From Levilactobacillus enshiensis (GTDB lineage Bacteria > Bacillota > Bacilli > Lactobacillales > Lactobacillaceae), in contig NZ_SULH01000011.1 in the NCBI RefSeq assembly GCF_007115095.1, positions 1 to 64,000 of the forward strand: a stretch of DNA of 64,000 nt. The letters run 5' to 3'. Below, piece by piece: positions 16,121 to 24,444 of the stretch. The position numbers were made by a program, and so were the translations under genes. Under the pieces are notes generated by a model that was not told the origin of the DNA, ran no database searches, and saw nothing but the letters and a program-made list of their open reading frames with translations. Positions within the stretch are counted from its first letter, which is position 1. Every line of letters starts with the position of its first letter.

Positions 16121-16143
16121 TATACTAGGCCGAGCATAGTATA
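16121..16143. promoter_or_regulatory. palindromic candidate operator upstream of the YitT gene
   Basis: TATACTA (16121-16127) and TAGTATA (16137-16143) are a perfect 7-bp inverted repeat, nine bases apart. The left arm doubles as a -10 box (TATACT) in front of the YitT-family gene. This suggests a dimeric regulator site or a symmetrical promoter. No regulator is identified. Confidence 0.4.
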
Positions 16144-16183
16144 AAGGATAATTAAAGATATAAGCGAGGTCGGTATTTAAATC

Positions 16184-17059
16184 ATGGATGATGTGCAGCA
16201 GTTGTTAAAACGGCATACCTATACGGCAAAATTCTCCGTTGCTTTTTTCTACGGGGTTTTAGTGTCAATTGCGGTGAACTTTTTCTGGACGCCCGGTCAT
16301 ATTTATTCTTCCGGAGTTACCGGGTTAGCCCAATTGGTCAATAGTTTGACGGCTGGGTTGGGGGCATTTCATATTACAACGGCCCTGGGCCTGTTTCTGA
16401 TCAACATTCCCATGTTCTTCCTAGCTTGGAAGCAGATTGGAAAGTCTTTCACGGTCTTCACCTTCATTTGTGTTCTGTTTGCGTCAGTGATGATTCGGGT
16501 GATCCAACCGGTTCATTTAACCAGTGACCCCATTATCTGTGCAATTTTTGGGGGCGCGGTCAACGGTTTCGGGACGGGATTTGCATTGAAAAATGGAATT
16601 TCGACCGGTGGGTTGGACATCATTGGCATCGTGTTACGGCGGAAAACGGGTCGTAGTATGGGGACCATCAACATTGCCTTTAACAGTTTGATCGTCATTA
16701 GTGCGGGATTTGTTTACGGCTGGCCGTATGCGCTATACTCTGCACTGGGGCTGTTTGTTAACGCCAAAGTCATTGATATGACCTTTACGCGTCAACAGCG
16801 GATGCAGGTCATGGTCATTACGGATCGGCCCAAAACGGTAATTGATAGCATTCAAAACCACATGCGCCGGGGAATTACCATCGTCCATGGTGCAGAAGGG
16901 GCTTATCGGCACGATGAAAAGACGATTTTGTTCACGGTGATCACCCGTTACGAAATGGACGCCTTAGAGACGGCCATGGAAGAGGCTGATCCTAAAGCCT
17001 TTGTTAGTATTTCTGACACGGTTAAGGTCTTGGGACACTTTTATGAGCCGAAATGGTAG
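16184..17059 (+). CDS. YitT family membrane protein (DUF161/DUF2179)
   Basis: A 291-residue protein with five or six membrane helices in residues 18-205 (for example VAFFYGVLVSIAVNFFW and IICAIFGGAVNGFGTGFAL) and a soluble C-terminal DUF2179 domain (about 220-285; TVITRYEMDALETAMEEADPKAFVSI). The conserved glycine-rich loops (YSSGVTGLAQL, KNGISTGGLDIIG) are typical. Function is not established; family members are widespread in Firmicutes and are thought to be transport-related. Monocistronic, with a strong terminator. Confidence 0.9.
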   Translation: MDDVQQLLKRHTYTAKFSVAFFYGVLVSIAVNFFWTPGHIYSSGVTGLAQLVNSLTAGLGAFHITTALGLFLINIPMFFLAWKQIGKSFTVFTFICVLFASVMIRVIQPVHLTSDPIICAIFGGAVNGFGTGFALKNGISTGGLDIIGIVLRRKTGRSMGTINIAFNSLIVISAGFVYGWPYALYSALGLFVNAKVIDMTFTRQQRMQVMVITDRPKTVIDSIQNHMRRGITIVHGAEGAYRHDEKTILFTVITRYEMDALETAMEEADPKAFVSISDTVKVLGHFYEPKW

Positions 17060-17078
17060 TGACAACGAATTTTCAGTT

Positions 17079-17117
17079 AACAGGTTTTACGGCATTCCCC
17101 GTAAAACCTGTTTCTTT
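17079..17117. terminator. terminator after the YitT gene
   Basis: AACAGGTTTTACGG / CCGTAAAACCTGTT, a perfect 14-bp stem with a six-base loop, then TCTTTT. Confidence 0.9.
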
Positions 17118-17184
17118 TCGGGGGAAATTCCGCGGTGTTTCTTAAAGGTTCTTAAAAATCGCTAGGTTCCATAGGGAGATGTGG

Positions 17185-17190
17185 TATAAT
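17185..17190 (+). promoter_or_regulatory. extended -10 promoter of the teichoic acid cluster
   Basis: TGGTATAAT (TG at 17182-17183, box 17185-17190) about 47 bases before the likely start codon. No good -35 is visible, as is common for extended -10 promoters. Confidence 0.55.
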
Positions 17191-17236
17191 TCTCGGTGTT
17201 ATGGACTGCGAAAAATAAGTGATATTGGTGATTAGC

Positions 17237-18385
17237 GTGAAAGAGATTTATCTATGGTTAGTACGACTCATGTCGTTACTGTGTGCGGGTCGCCGTCAAC
17301 AAAATGTGGTCTACCTGATGAGTTTCGGGGACAATCTTCCCTTCATCAAGGCATTGGCTATGGCATTGCCGGCTGACCGGACGTTGGTCGTTTTTTATCG
17401 TCCGGCGCACGAAACGGCCGCACAAGAGCTAGCTGCGGCGGGGATTACCGTTCAACCGTTTCGTGATGACCTGCGGTTTGTTTTTAAGGGAATTCCGACC
17501 ATTATGCGGGCGCGCGTGTTATTTTGCGATAACTATTACGCCTTCCTCGGGGGACTTCATCATCCTAAGCGCATGCGAATCGTCCAATTGTGGCATGCGG
17601 CGGGAGCAATCAAGCGCTTTGGTTGGGACGATCCAACGACAGCGCAACGCTCACAGAGTGATCAACGGCGGTTTCAAGCGGTGTACGATCAGTTCGATGA
17701 TTACGTGGTGGGGGCCGCAGCGATGGGCCAGGTCTTTGCGAAAAGTTACCATGTCCCTGCGGACCGCATGCACGTGTTGGGGTATCCACGCTCGGATCGA
17801 TTGGCTAATCCAGAGTGGGTGGCGCAAGCACGCGCAAGGGTTGCCCGCCTAGCACCGGAATTAACGGGGCACCGGGTCATCTTGTATGCTCCGACTTATC
17901 GCGATGGTGTGACGTTTACACCACCGGCTGATTTGGCACGGGCTTTGCGCGCCGATCCCGATGCCCGGGTTGTCGTCAAACTCCATCCCGTGTTAGCGAA
18001 TCAAGCAACGACCTTACAGTCGCAGCTGGGTCAGCAGGTCGTCGTTGCCCAGCAACTGAGTACGATTGACTTGCTAACGGTGGCGGAGACCGTGGTAACG
18101 GATTATTCCTCCGTGGCGTTTGATTACAGCCTTTTACCAAATGCCCACAGCTTATTGTTTTACCTATTCGACCTGCCAACGTATTCGCAAGATCCCGGTG
18201 TGCAGGACGATTTATTCGATTGGTTGCCGAGTCCGGCACTGACCGACAGTCAGCACTTGGCGGCAGCAATTGCTGAGGATGCGCCAACTGACTTTACACA
18301 ATTCAATCAACATTGGAATAGTGCCAATGATGGCCAGGCGACGAGTCGTGTCGTGGCAACCTACGTGGCATTATTAACTGATTAA
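17237..18385 (+). CDS. CDP-glycerol glycerophosphotransferase family protein (TagB/TagF-like)
   Basis: A 382-residue GT-B-like enzyme that adds glycerol phosphate from CDP-glycerol during teichoic acid synthesis, at the inner face of the membrane. Family motifs are LWHAAGAIKRFG, GYPRSDRL, VILYAPTYRDG, VVVKLHPVL and TDYSSVAFDY; His in LWHA and in KLHP are the conserved catalytic-type histidines. The N-terminus is amphipathic, fitting peripheral membrane attachment. Start codons GTG 17219 and GTG 17237 are both open; I prefer 17237 because the earlier one lies almost at the transcript start. The TagG permease and a second transferase follow. Confidence 0.88.
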   Translation: MKEIYLWLVRLMSLLCAGRRQQNVVYLMSFGDNLPFIKALAMALPADRTLVVFYRPAHETAAQELAAAGITVQPFRDDLRFVFKGIPTIMRARVLFCDNYYAFLGGLHHPKRMRIVQLWHAAGAIKRFGWDDPTTAQRSQSDQRRFQAVYDQFDDYVVGAAAMGQVFAKSYHVPADRMHVLGYPRSDRLANPEWVAQARARVARLAPELTGHRVILYAPTYRDGVTFTPPADLARALRADPDARVVVKLHPVLANQATTLQSQLGQQVVVAQQLSTIDLLTVAETVVTDYSSVAFDYSLLPNAHSLLFYLFDLPTYSQDPGVQDDLFDWLPSPALTDSQHLAAAIAEDAPTDFTQFNQHWNSANDGQATSRVVATYVALLTD

Positions 18386-18403
18386 TTAAAGGAGTGCAGT
18401 GCC

Positions 18404-19213
18404 TTGAAAGAGGTCATGACCTTATTCAAAGAACAAATTTCGAGTATCGGGATCATTTTTCGGATTTCCCGCTATGAGGATCAAGCAAGCTATCAGAGTC
18501 ATTACTTAGGATTGGCGTGGGAATACTTATATCCGTTAATTCAAATCGCAATTTACTGGTTAGTCTTCGGTGTCGGTCTCAAGCATGGTCAACCCCTAAA
18601 TGGAGTTGGCTACCTGCCTTGGATGGTTATCGGGATCACACCGTGGTTCTTCATGAACCGGGCAACCTTGGATGCCTCTAAGAGTATCTACCAACGGGTC
18701 AACATGGTCGCTAAGATGAAGTTCCCCGTTTCGGCATTACCAACGATCAAGATTGTCAGTAATCTGAGTTCCTTTTGGACGATGATGGTCTTCTCTATCT
18801 TCATCGGGTTGCTAAATGGTGTTTATCCGAAGGTATCTTGGTTCCAGTGGATCTACTACTTCTTCGCCATGATCTGCTTATTGGTGGCGTTGGGTATCTT
18901 GAACTCATGTATCAGTGTGCTGGTCCGGGATTACCATATCCTGCTTCAGTCCGTGATGCGGATGTTATTCTACGTGTCAGGGGTGCTATTTAACTTCGTG
19001 ACGACATCGTTCCCAGCACCATTTGTTCACTTACTTGAGTTGAACCCTTACTATTACATTGTTAATGGTTTCCGGGAATCCTTTATTGGGACTGGTTGGT
19101 TCTGGCAACACCCAATGTTAACGCTGGAATTTTGGATGTTCGTGTTCTTTGTGCTGTTGATTGGTTCACACTTACACTACAAGTTCCGGTCACGCTTCGT
19201 TGATTTAATCTAA
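18404..19213 (+). CDS. tagG: teichoic acid ABC exporter permease, TagG-like
   Basis: A 269-residue ABC-2 type permease with six transmembrane segments (first about 42-63, YPLIQIAIYWLVFGVGL; last about 238-258). The motifs HYLGLAWEYLYPLIQ, YLPWMVIGITPWFF and LNPYYYIVNGFRESF are typical of TagG/RfbA-type exporters moving polyprenol-linked wall teichoic acid outward. The start is TTG 18404, nine bases after GGAG. Its usual ATPase partner TagH is not adjacent; the next gene is another glycerophosphotransferase. The ATPase must be encoded elsewhere. Confidence 0.88.
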   Translation: MKEVMTLFKEQISSIGIIFRISRYEDQASYQSHYLGLAWEYLYPLIQIAIYWLVFGVGLKHGQPLNGVGYLPWMVIGITPWFFMNRATLDASKSIYQRVNMVAKMKFPVSALPTIKIVSNLSSFWTMMVFSIFIGLLNGVYPKVSWFQWIYYFFAMICLLVALGILNSCISVLVRDYHILLQSVMRMLFYVSGVLFNFVTTSFPAPFVHLLELNPYYYIVNGFRESFIGTGWFWQHPMLTLEFWMFVFFVLLIGSHLHYKFRSRFVDLI

Positions 19214-19232
19214 TTGAAAGGGGCAACCTCAA

Positions 19233-20450
19233 ATGGCGAATGGTTTAAGTCACATTATTCAGTCATTGAAGCTCGTTGCTCGCTATGGGCTCATCGTGTT
19301 GAACGATGGGCTTATTTGTTTACCCATTAAGCGACGGCTCGTGATGTTTGAAAGTTTTAACGGGAAGGACGTCAATGATAATCCGGCGGCCATCTACCGT
19401 GAATTGGTAAAGACCCACCCAGAATACGCTCAGACGGCATATTTTAGTGTGAAACCGCGTGAGTATGCAACATTGCAGGCAAAATATCCAGAAATTAAGT
19501 TGGTCAAGCGTTTCACGCCAAGGTGGGTGGGCTTGATGGCACGCGCCGAATTCTGGGTCTTGAACTCCCGCTTACCCAACTGGTGGCACAAGAATCGGCA
19601 GACACAAATAATCCAGACTTGGCATGGTACCCCACTGAAGAAATTAGGTGCCGATATCAAACACGTTGCGATTCCGGGAACCACGACGACCGAGTATCAC
19701 CAGCAGTTCGTCACGGCCGCTAGTCGTTGGGACTACCTGATTGCACCGAACCAGTACTCACAGGATATTTTCAAGTCGGCATTTGGCTTTCACAACCAAT
19801 TTTTGTCGATTGGTTATCCACGGAATGACGTTCTCTATACGACCAGTAGCGAGCGGGTTCGGCAGTTGAAACAAGACTTGCTGGGCGCGGTGACGGGACC
19901 AATCGTGACGTACGCACCGACCTGGCGAGACGACATGGCGGTGCGCCCCGGCGTCTATCAGTTTGATCTTCCGTTCGATCTGGGCGAATTCTTTCAGCAT
20001 GTACCAGCAACGACTCATCTGATTATTCGGCCCCATTACTTGGTCAAGGATGCCATCGATATTCATGGTTTTGAGGACCGCGTGACGGTGTTAGCCGATA
20101 CGGACATCGCTAAGCTCTATTTGATTTCAGATCTGCTGATCACGGACTATTCATCGGTCATGTTTGACTTTGCTAATTTAAAACGGCCAGAGTTATTCTT
20201 TGCCTATGATTTGGCGCACTATCGCGACCAATTACGCGGTTTTTATTTCGACTACGAACGGGAGATTCCCGGGCCGCTAGTCACAACGGCGTCAGCTTTT
20301 TACCAGCAACTTGACGTTTGGCGAACCGCCGGTGAGTTTGCTGACTATCATGACCGCCAAGCTGCCTTTTATCACAAATTCTGTGAATGGGAAGATGGCA
20401 CGGCTAGTCAGCAGGTCGCACAGGTGATTGTTAACGGAAAGGAAGTTTAA
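19233..20450 (+). CDS. CDP-glycerol glycerophosphotransferase family protein
   Basis: A 405-residue member of the same family as 17237-18385. It carries [52 protein letters not shown] and [17 protein letters not shown], the standard set of glycerophosphotransferase motifs. The closer match to TagB/TagF sequences ([12 protein letters not shown]) suggests it is the priming or polymerising enzyme; which one cannot be told from sequence. AAAGGGGC precedes the ATG. The nfo ribosome binding site lies inside its last codons. Confidence 0.9.
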   Translation: MANGLSHIIQSLKLVARYGLIVLNDGLICLPIKRRLVMFESFNGKDVNDNPAAIYRELVKTHPEYAQTAYFSVKPREYATLQAKYPEIKLVKRFTPRWVGLMARAEFWVLNSRLPNWWHKNRQTQIIQTWHGTPLKKLGADIKHVAIPGTTTTEYHQQFVTAASRWDYLIAPNQYSQDIFKSAFGFHNQFLSIGYPRNDVLYTTSSERVRQLKQDLLGAVTGPIVTYAPTWRDDMAVRPGVYQFDLPFDLGEFFQHVPATTHLIIRPHYLVKDAIDIHGFEDRVTVLADTDIAKLYLISDLLITDYSSVMFDFANLKRPELFFAYDLAHYRDQLRGFYFDYEREIPGPLVTTASAFYQQLDVWRTAGEFADYHDRQAAFYHKFCEWEDGTASQQVAQVIVNGKEV

Positions 20451-20451
20451 A

Positions 20452-21384
20452 ATGGCAGAATTTCTAATCGGTTCCCACGTCAGTATGAAGGGAAAGGACA
20501 TGTTGCTGGGGTCGGCTCGAGAAGCCGCCAGTTTTGGCGAAAATGTCTTTATGGTCTATACAGGTGCGCCGCAGAATACACGCCGCAAGCCGATTGACGA
20601 GTTAAACATTGCCGCGGGCAAGGCATTCATGACTGTTCACGACCAACGTGCTGTCGTGGTCCACGCGCCGTACGTGGTTAATCTAGGAAATACGGTGAAG
20701 CCCCAAAATTATGGTTTTGCCGTAGAATTTTTAACGGCGGAAGTTCAACGCGCGGCGGCTATCGGCGCGACACAAATCGTTCTTCATCCGGGTGCCCATG
20801 TGGGAGCAGGGGCCCCCGCCGCCATTGCGCAAATTGCCAAGGGTCTCGATGAGATTTTAGGTGCGGCGCAGGCCCCCGTTCAGATCGCCTTGGAAACGAT
20901 GGCGGGTAAGGGAACCGAAGTTGGCCGAACATTTGAAGAACTAGCCGCTATTATGGCTGCTACGGCGGCCAACGACCGCTTGTCAGTGTGCTTTGATACT
21001 TGCCATACTAGTGATGCGGGGTATGCCATTGCGGATGACTTTGACGGCGTACTCAATGAGTTTGATCACGTGCTGGGAATTGATAAGTTAAAGGTTATTC
21101 ATTTGAACGATTCAAAGAATCCACAAGGCAGTCACAAGGATCGACACACTAATATTGGACTGGGGACATTGGGATTTGATGTTTTAAATGCGGTTGCGCA
21201 TCATCCACAACTGACACAAGTGCCTAAAATTATGGAGACTCCGGTGATGGGGCCAGATCGGAAACATGGGGTCAATCCACATGGCTATGAGGTGGCCATG
21301 CTGAAGGCGCAGAAATTTAATCCGAATTTAGAAGCTGATGTGTTGGCAGAGAAACCGGTCGATGAATTCTTGACACGAGAATAG
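20452..21384 (+). CDS. nfo: deoxyribonuclease IV (AP endonuclease)
   Basis: A 310-residue TIM-barrel endonuclease of base-excision repair that cuts 5' of abasic sites using three zinc ions. Motifs: IGSHVSM at the start, [46 protein letters not shown] and [20 protein letters not shown], which carry the His/Asp/Glu metal ligands. ATG 20452 has AAAGGAAG ten bases upstream, one base after the stop of the preceding gene, so translation is probably coupled. A strong terminator follows. Confidence 0.96.
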   Translation: MAEFLIGSHVSMKGKDMLLGSAREAASFGENVFMVYTGAPQNTRRKPIDELNIAAGKAFMTVHDQRAVVVHAPYVVNLGNTVKPQNYGFAVEFLTAEVQRAAAIGATQIVLHPGAHVGAGAPAAIAQIAKGLDEILGAAQAPVQIALETMAGKGTEVGRTFEELAAIMAATAANDRLSVCFDTCHTSDAGYAIADDFDGVLNEFDHVLGIDKLKVIHLNDSKNPQGSHKDRHTNIGLGTLGFDVLNAVAHHPQLTQVPKIMETPVMGPDRKHGVNPHGYEVAMLKAQKFNPNLEADVLAEKPVDEFLTRE

Positions 21385-21448
21385 TGTGTTAAGTTATCTT
21401 TGGCTAAGATTAAGGGATATAAATTGTGGGCATTATGCCTGATGAAAA

Positions 21449-21502
21449 AATAGGAGCAGCGCTGGGTGACTGAACTGAGTCACGAGCACTGCTCCTATTT
21501 GG
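21449..21502. terminator. bidirectional terminator between nfo and ppsR
   Basis: AAATAGGAGCAGCGCT... pairs with ...GCACTGCTCCTATTT, with an inner GGTGACT/AGTCAC pair. It separates the convergent genes nfo and ppsR. Confidence 0.85.
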
Positions 21503-21506
21503 ATGG

Positions 21507-22334
21507 TTAATCGGCCAGTGGATGCGGAATTAAATCGTAATCCACACTCTCCATGATCAACGTGGCCGTCTCTTCAATCGACTTATTTGAAACATCGATG
21601 ACTAAACAACCAATTTTTTTATAAAGTTTAGCCGCGTAGTCGAGCTCCTCCGTAATTTTTTGGGTATCGGAATAAGCACTATCTGCGGGCAAGCCATAAG
21701 AAATCATACGTTCTTGACGAATCTTCCGTAAAATTTCTGGGCGGTTGGTTAGACCAAAGATACGCTTAGGGTCGACTTGCCAGAGTTCTTGTGGTAATTG
21801 CGTCTTGGGTGACAGCGGTAGGTTGGCGACCCGGAGATTCCGGTTGGCTAAGAACAAGGATAGTGGGGTCTTAGAGGTCCGTGAGACGCCCAAAATGACG
21901 ATGTCAGCCTTTAACAGGCCAGCGGGGTCCTTACCATCATCGTAGGTCACGGCGAATTCCATGGCGGCAATACGGTCGAAATACGTGTCATTTAGATTGT
22001 GGACTAATCCCGGCACACCTTCGGGGTCTAAGCCCGTTGCGTTGTGCAGAACGGCCATGGCTGGTTGAATACAGTCGAACTGTTGTAATTGATTGGCGGT
22101 CGAGAATTCGCGGACGTGTTGACTTAATTTTGCATTGACTAACGTATGAAAAATCATGGCGCGCTGCTTCTTGGCCAGGTTTAAGATCCCTTCTAGGATG
22201 GAATCTGTTTGGATGAAGGGGAACCGTTGGTAACTGGCTTTGACGCTAGGAAACTGGGAAACAGCAGTCTGGGCAACGGTTAAGGCGGTTTCACCGGATG
22301 AATCAGATATGACGAAAATATTGATTTGCGGCAT
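21507..22334 (-). CDS. ppsR: pyruvate, phosphate dikinase regulatory protein (DUF299)
   Basis: A 275-residue member of the bifunctional Ser/Thr kinase / pyrophosphorylase family that inactivates and reactivates PPDK or PEP synthase. The N-terminus INIFVISDSSGETA is the family opening and GVSRTSKTPLSLFLANR is the P-loop-like nucleotide motif. ATG 22334 follows GAGGAG; the longer frame upstream lacks support. In B. subtilis the homologue lies between glyS and dnaG; here it is next to nfo and rpsU, and no target dikinase is in view. The target is therefore uncertain. Confidence 0.9.
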   Translation of the reverse strand: MPQINIFVISDSSGETALTVAQTAVSQFPSVKASYQRFPFIQTDSILEGILNLAKKQRAMIFHTLVNAKLSQHVREFSTANQLQQFDCIQPAMAVLHNATGLDPEGVPGLVHNLNDTYFDRIAAMEFAVTYDDGKDPAGLLKADIVILGVSRTSKTPLSLFLANRNLRVANLPLSPKTQLPQELWQVDPKRIFGLTNRPEILRKIRQERMISYGLPADSAYSDTQKITEELDYAAKLYKKIGCLVIDVSNKSIEETATLIMESVDYDLIPHPLAD

Positions 22335-22410
22335 GCGGGCAACTCCTCTGACGTTTTCTTCTAGTTTAACCCGTAGACGAAAACGGTTCAAATTTTATTT
22401 GCTGGCATTA

Positions 22411-22439
22411 TTGACGTACTTTGGGTGTTTATGTATAAT
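22411..22439 (+). promoter_or_regulatory. promoter of rpsU
   Basis: TTGACG (22411-22416), a 17-base spacer, TATAAT (22434-22439). A leader of about 70 bases follows before the start codon. Confidence 0.8.
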
Positions 22440-22513
22440 AGTTAAGAACCGTTACGCCGGTGGACAAGTTCCAACCGACGTTATTACTTGTGCTCGGAGG
22501 GAGGGAATTTTAT

Positions 22514-22702
22514 ATGGCAAAGACAGTCGTTCGCAAAAACGAGTCTTTTGACGACGCTCTTCGGCGCTTCAAACGTACGGTTTCCCGTAGCGGTACTTTA
22601 CAAGAATACCGTAAACGTGAATTTTACGAAAAACCAAGTGTGAAGAAAAAGTTAAAATCAGAAGCTGCGCGTAAGCGTAAAGCTAAGAAGAAGCGTTTCT
22701 AA
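22514..22702 (+). CDS. rpsU: 30S ribosomal protein S21
   Basis: A 62-residue basic protein of the small ribosomal subunit. The sequence [19 protein letters not shown] and the Arg/Lys-rich tail (KRKAKKKRF) are characteristic. ATG 22514 follows GGAGGGAGGG; a frame opening earlier at 22460 is only the leader. In many Firmicutes rpsU is immediately followed by yqeY. Here a terminator, an opposing oxidoreductase gene and a repeat element separate them. Confidence 0.97.
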   Translation: MAKTVVRKNESFDDALRRFKRTVSRSGTLQEYRKREFYEKPSVKKKLKSEAARKRKAKKKRF

Positions 22703-22722
22703 GCTCTTTTTGCAATTTAACT

Positions 22723-22760
22723 AAAAAAACGCAGGACATTTACGTGTCCTGCGTTTTTTT
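22723..22760. terminator. terminator between rpsU and the oxidoreductase gene
   Basis: AAAAAACGCAGGACA / TGTCCTGCGTTTTTT, a near-perfect stem with A and T runs on either side, so it can serve both converging genes. Confidence 0.92.
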
Positions 22761-22764
22761 ATGC

Positions 22765-23796
22765 TTACTTTTCGTTGGTGAGGACGACCTTACCGATCAT
22801 GCGATTGGATTCGACCAGTGCGTGAGCAGCACGCAGATTGGTGGCATTGATAGGCGTGAAAGTCTTGGTCAACGTCGACTTTAATTTACCCGTATCCAGC
22901 AGTGCACGAACTCGTTCGAGAATGTCGTGTTGGCTGATCATGTCTGGGGTCTCAAAGAAGGACTTGGTGTACATCCACTCCCAGGCGAAGGTGGCCCGCT
23001 TTTGTTTTAGTGCCCGTAAGTCAATTGGGGTATCATTTCCCGTGACGGAAACAATCGTGCCACTGGGGGCAATCAGTGAGACGATTTCGTTCCAGTGCTG
23101 ATTGAGATTGCTGAGCTCTAAAATGTAATCGACGGTGGGATACCCGAGTGCCTGAACTTGAGCAACAACGTCTTCGCGGTGATTAACCACGGCATCGGCA
23201 CCGTGGTCCTTCGTCCAGGCGATGGTCTCGGGACGTGAAGCCGTGGCGATGACCGTCAAGCCAGCGAGATGGGCCAGCTGGGTCGCCATGGATCCAACAC
23301 CACCAGCACCATTGATGACGAGCAGGGTCTTACCAGCATTGGCGGTGGTATCGTCAAACGACAGGTGCATTTGTTCAAACAGGGCTTCCCACGCCGTCAA
23401 AGAAGTTAGCGGGACCGCTGCAATCTCAGCGGCCGTTAAACGAGTCGGGGCGTGGCCTACGAGTCGTTCGTCGACCAAATGGTACTCGCTGTCCGTTCCG
23501 GGGCGTTTAAAGGAACCAGCGTAAAAGACTCGGTCACCAGGTTGAAATAGCGTCACAGCTTCGCCAACGGCATCCACGACACCATAAGCATCCCAGCCAA
23601 TTACTTTAGGGGTCGCCAGGGCTTGCTGGATTCCCCGCCGAACGCCAGTATCGACTGGGTTGACCGAGGTGGCAATCACCTTGACGAGAATATCGTGCTT
23701 CGTTGGTGTTGGTTTGGGTTCAAAAAATTCGATAAAACTTTTTTCGTCCGTAATCGGTAGCTTTTGCGTAAAGCCAATGGCCCGCATATCGGTCAT
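22765..23796 (-). CDS. zinc-binding-type alcohol dehydrogenase / quinone oxidoreductase family protein
   Basis: A 343-residue medium-chain reductase, NADPH-dependent and probably acting on quinones or enones. The N-terminal GroES-like domain includes VKVIATSVNPVDTGVRRG and VIGWDAYGVVDAVGE. The Rossmann domain has GAGGVGSMATQLAHLAG, followed by ASRPETIAWTKDHGAD. No cluster of catalytic zinc ligands is visible, which fits the QOR-type branch despite the family name. ATG 23796 follows AAAGGAAG. It is inserted between rpsU and yqeY in opposite orientation, next to repeat copy 1, suggesting acquisition. Confidence 0.9.
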   Translation of the reverse strand: MTDMRAIGFTQKLPITDEKSFIEFFEPKPTPTKHDILVKVIATSVNPVDTGVRRGIQQALATPKVIGWDAYGVVDAVGEAVTLFQPGDRVFYAGSFKRPGTDSEYHLVDERLVGHAPTRLTAAEIAAVPLTSLTAWEALFEQMHLSFDDTTANAGKTLLVINGAGGVGSMATQLAHLAGLTVIATASRPETIAWTKDHGADAVVNHREDVVAQVQALGYPTVDYILELSNLNQHWNEIVSLIAPSGTIVSVTGNDTPIDLRALKQKRATFAWEWMYTKSFFETPDMISQHDILERVRALLDTGKLKSTLTKTFTPINATNLRAAHALVESNRMIGKVVLTNEK

Positions 23797-23824
23797 AACA
23801 AAACTTCCTTTCGTATTTAGGTCT

Positions 23825-23853
23825 AGCGTAACTGATTCGTACGAGAATGACAA
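23825..23853 (-). promoter_or_regulatory. promoter of the oxidoreductase gene
   Basis: On the minus strand: TTGTCA (23853-23848), 17 bases, TACGCT (23830-23825). The -35 box ends two bases from the edge of the repeat element. Confidence 0.5.
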
Positions 23854-23854
23854 T

Positions 23855-24372
23855 CTAAAGGTTGAAACTGCCAAAGCACCGCTCATACCTGTTTTGCCAA
23901 CAACAGTTGCTCTAAAAGTAGGCGACACAGGGGTTAAGTCGCCTTACCGGCCGGCAGATATGAGCTGGATCGGTGTGAACACAATTTGAAGCCTCGCAAA
24001 CCACGAGTCTACTAAGCCAGTAAGCAGATCACTTACTGACTAAGTAGAACGACGCGCCTGAACTCATATCTGCTGACCTCTCGGCTTACATTGTGTTCTC
24101 AGACAACTCTGAGAATAATCGTAACGGTTGGTTGTTATCAGTTGAATTCAAAAATGCCAGGTAGCTGTGGTTTACAGCCGTTGTCGTGATAAAACACAGG
24201 GAGGCCAGGGATGGCCCCAGCCGAGCGAGAAGACTGGTGTTCTTCCAGGCTGAAGCGTTCCCACGGCAGGCGGAATCCCTGGCAGCCGTCCTGCGCCAAC
24301 TTGGACTAGTTTAACGGTACGAAAGCTTACCATTACAGAGATGGGGCCTGAATTTTATCTTTCAACCTTTAG
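23855..24372 (+). repeat. dispersed non-coding element with terminal inverted repeats (copy 1)
   Basis: A 518-bp element bounded by the perfect 13-bp inverted repeat CTAAAGGTTGAAA ... TTTCAACCTTTAG. It is closely similar to 41126-41713 throughout and to a reversed fragment at 15276-15474. No reading frame is shared between copies, so it is probably non-coding. Internal paired segments include CAGATATGAG/CTCATATCTG (23955, 24063), CTACTAAGCCAGTAAG/CTTACTGACTAAGTAG (24009, 24032), GAACACAAT/ATTGTGTTC (23977, 24090) and TTCTCAG/CTGAGAA (24095-24114). It fills the whole gap between two divergent promoters. No clear target duplication is visible. I do not recognise a named family; MITE-like is the best description. 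Confidence 0.85.
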
Positions 24373-24382
24373 TTAACTTTAC

Positions 24383-24411
24383 CTGACGGGTCGCGAGATA
24401 AGGTGTAGACT
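24383..24411 (+). promoter_or_regulatory. promoter of yqeY
   Basis: CTGACG (24383-24388), 17 bases, TAGACT (24406-24411). It begins 11 bases beyond the right end of repeat copy 1. Confidence 0.5.
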
Positions 24412-24444
24412 AGATAGTAACCATGATTTTTAGGAGGAAATGAA

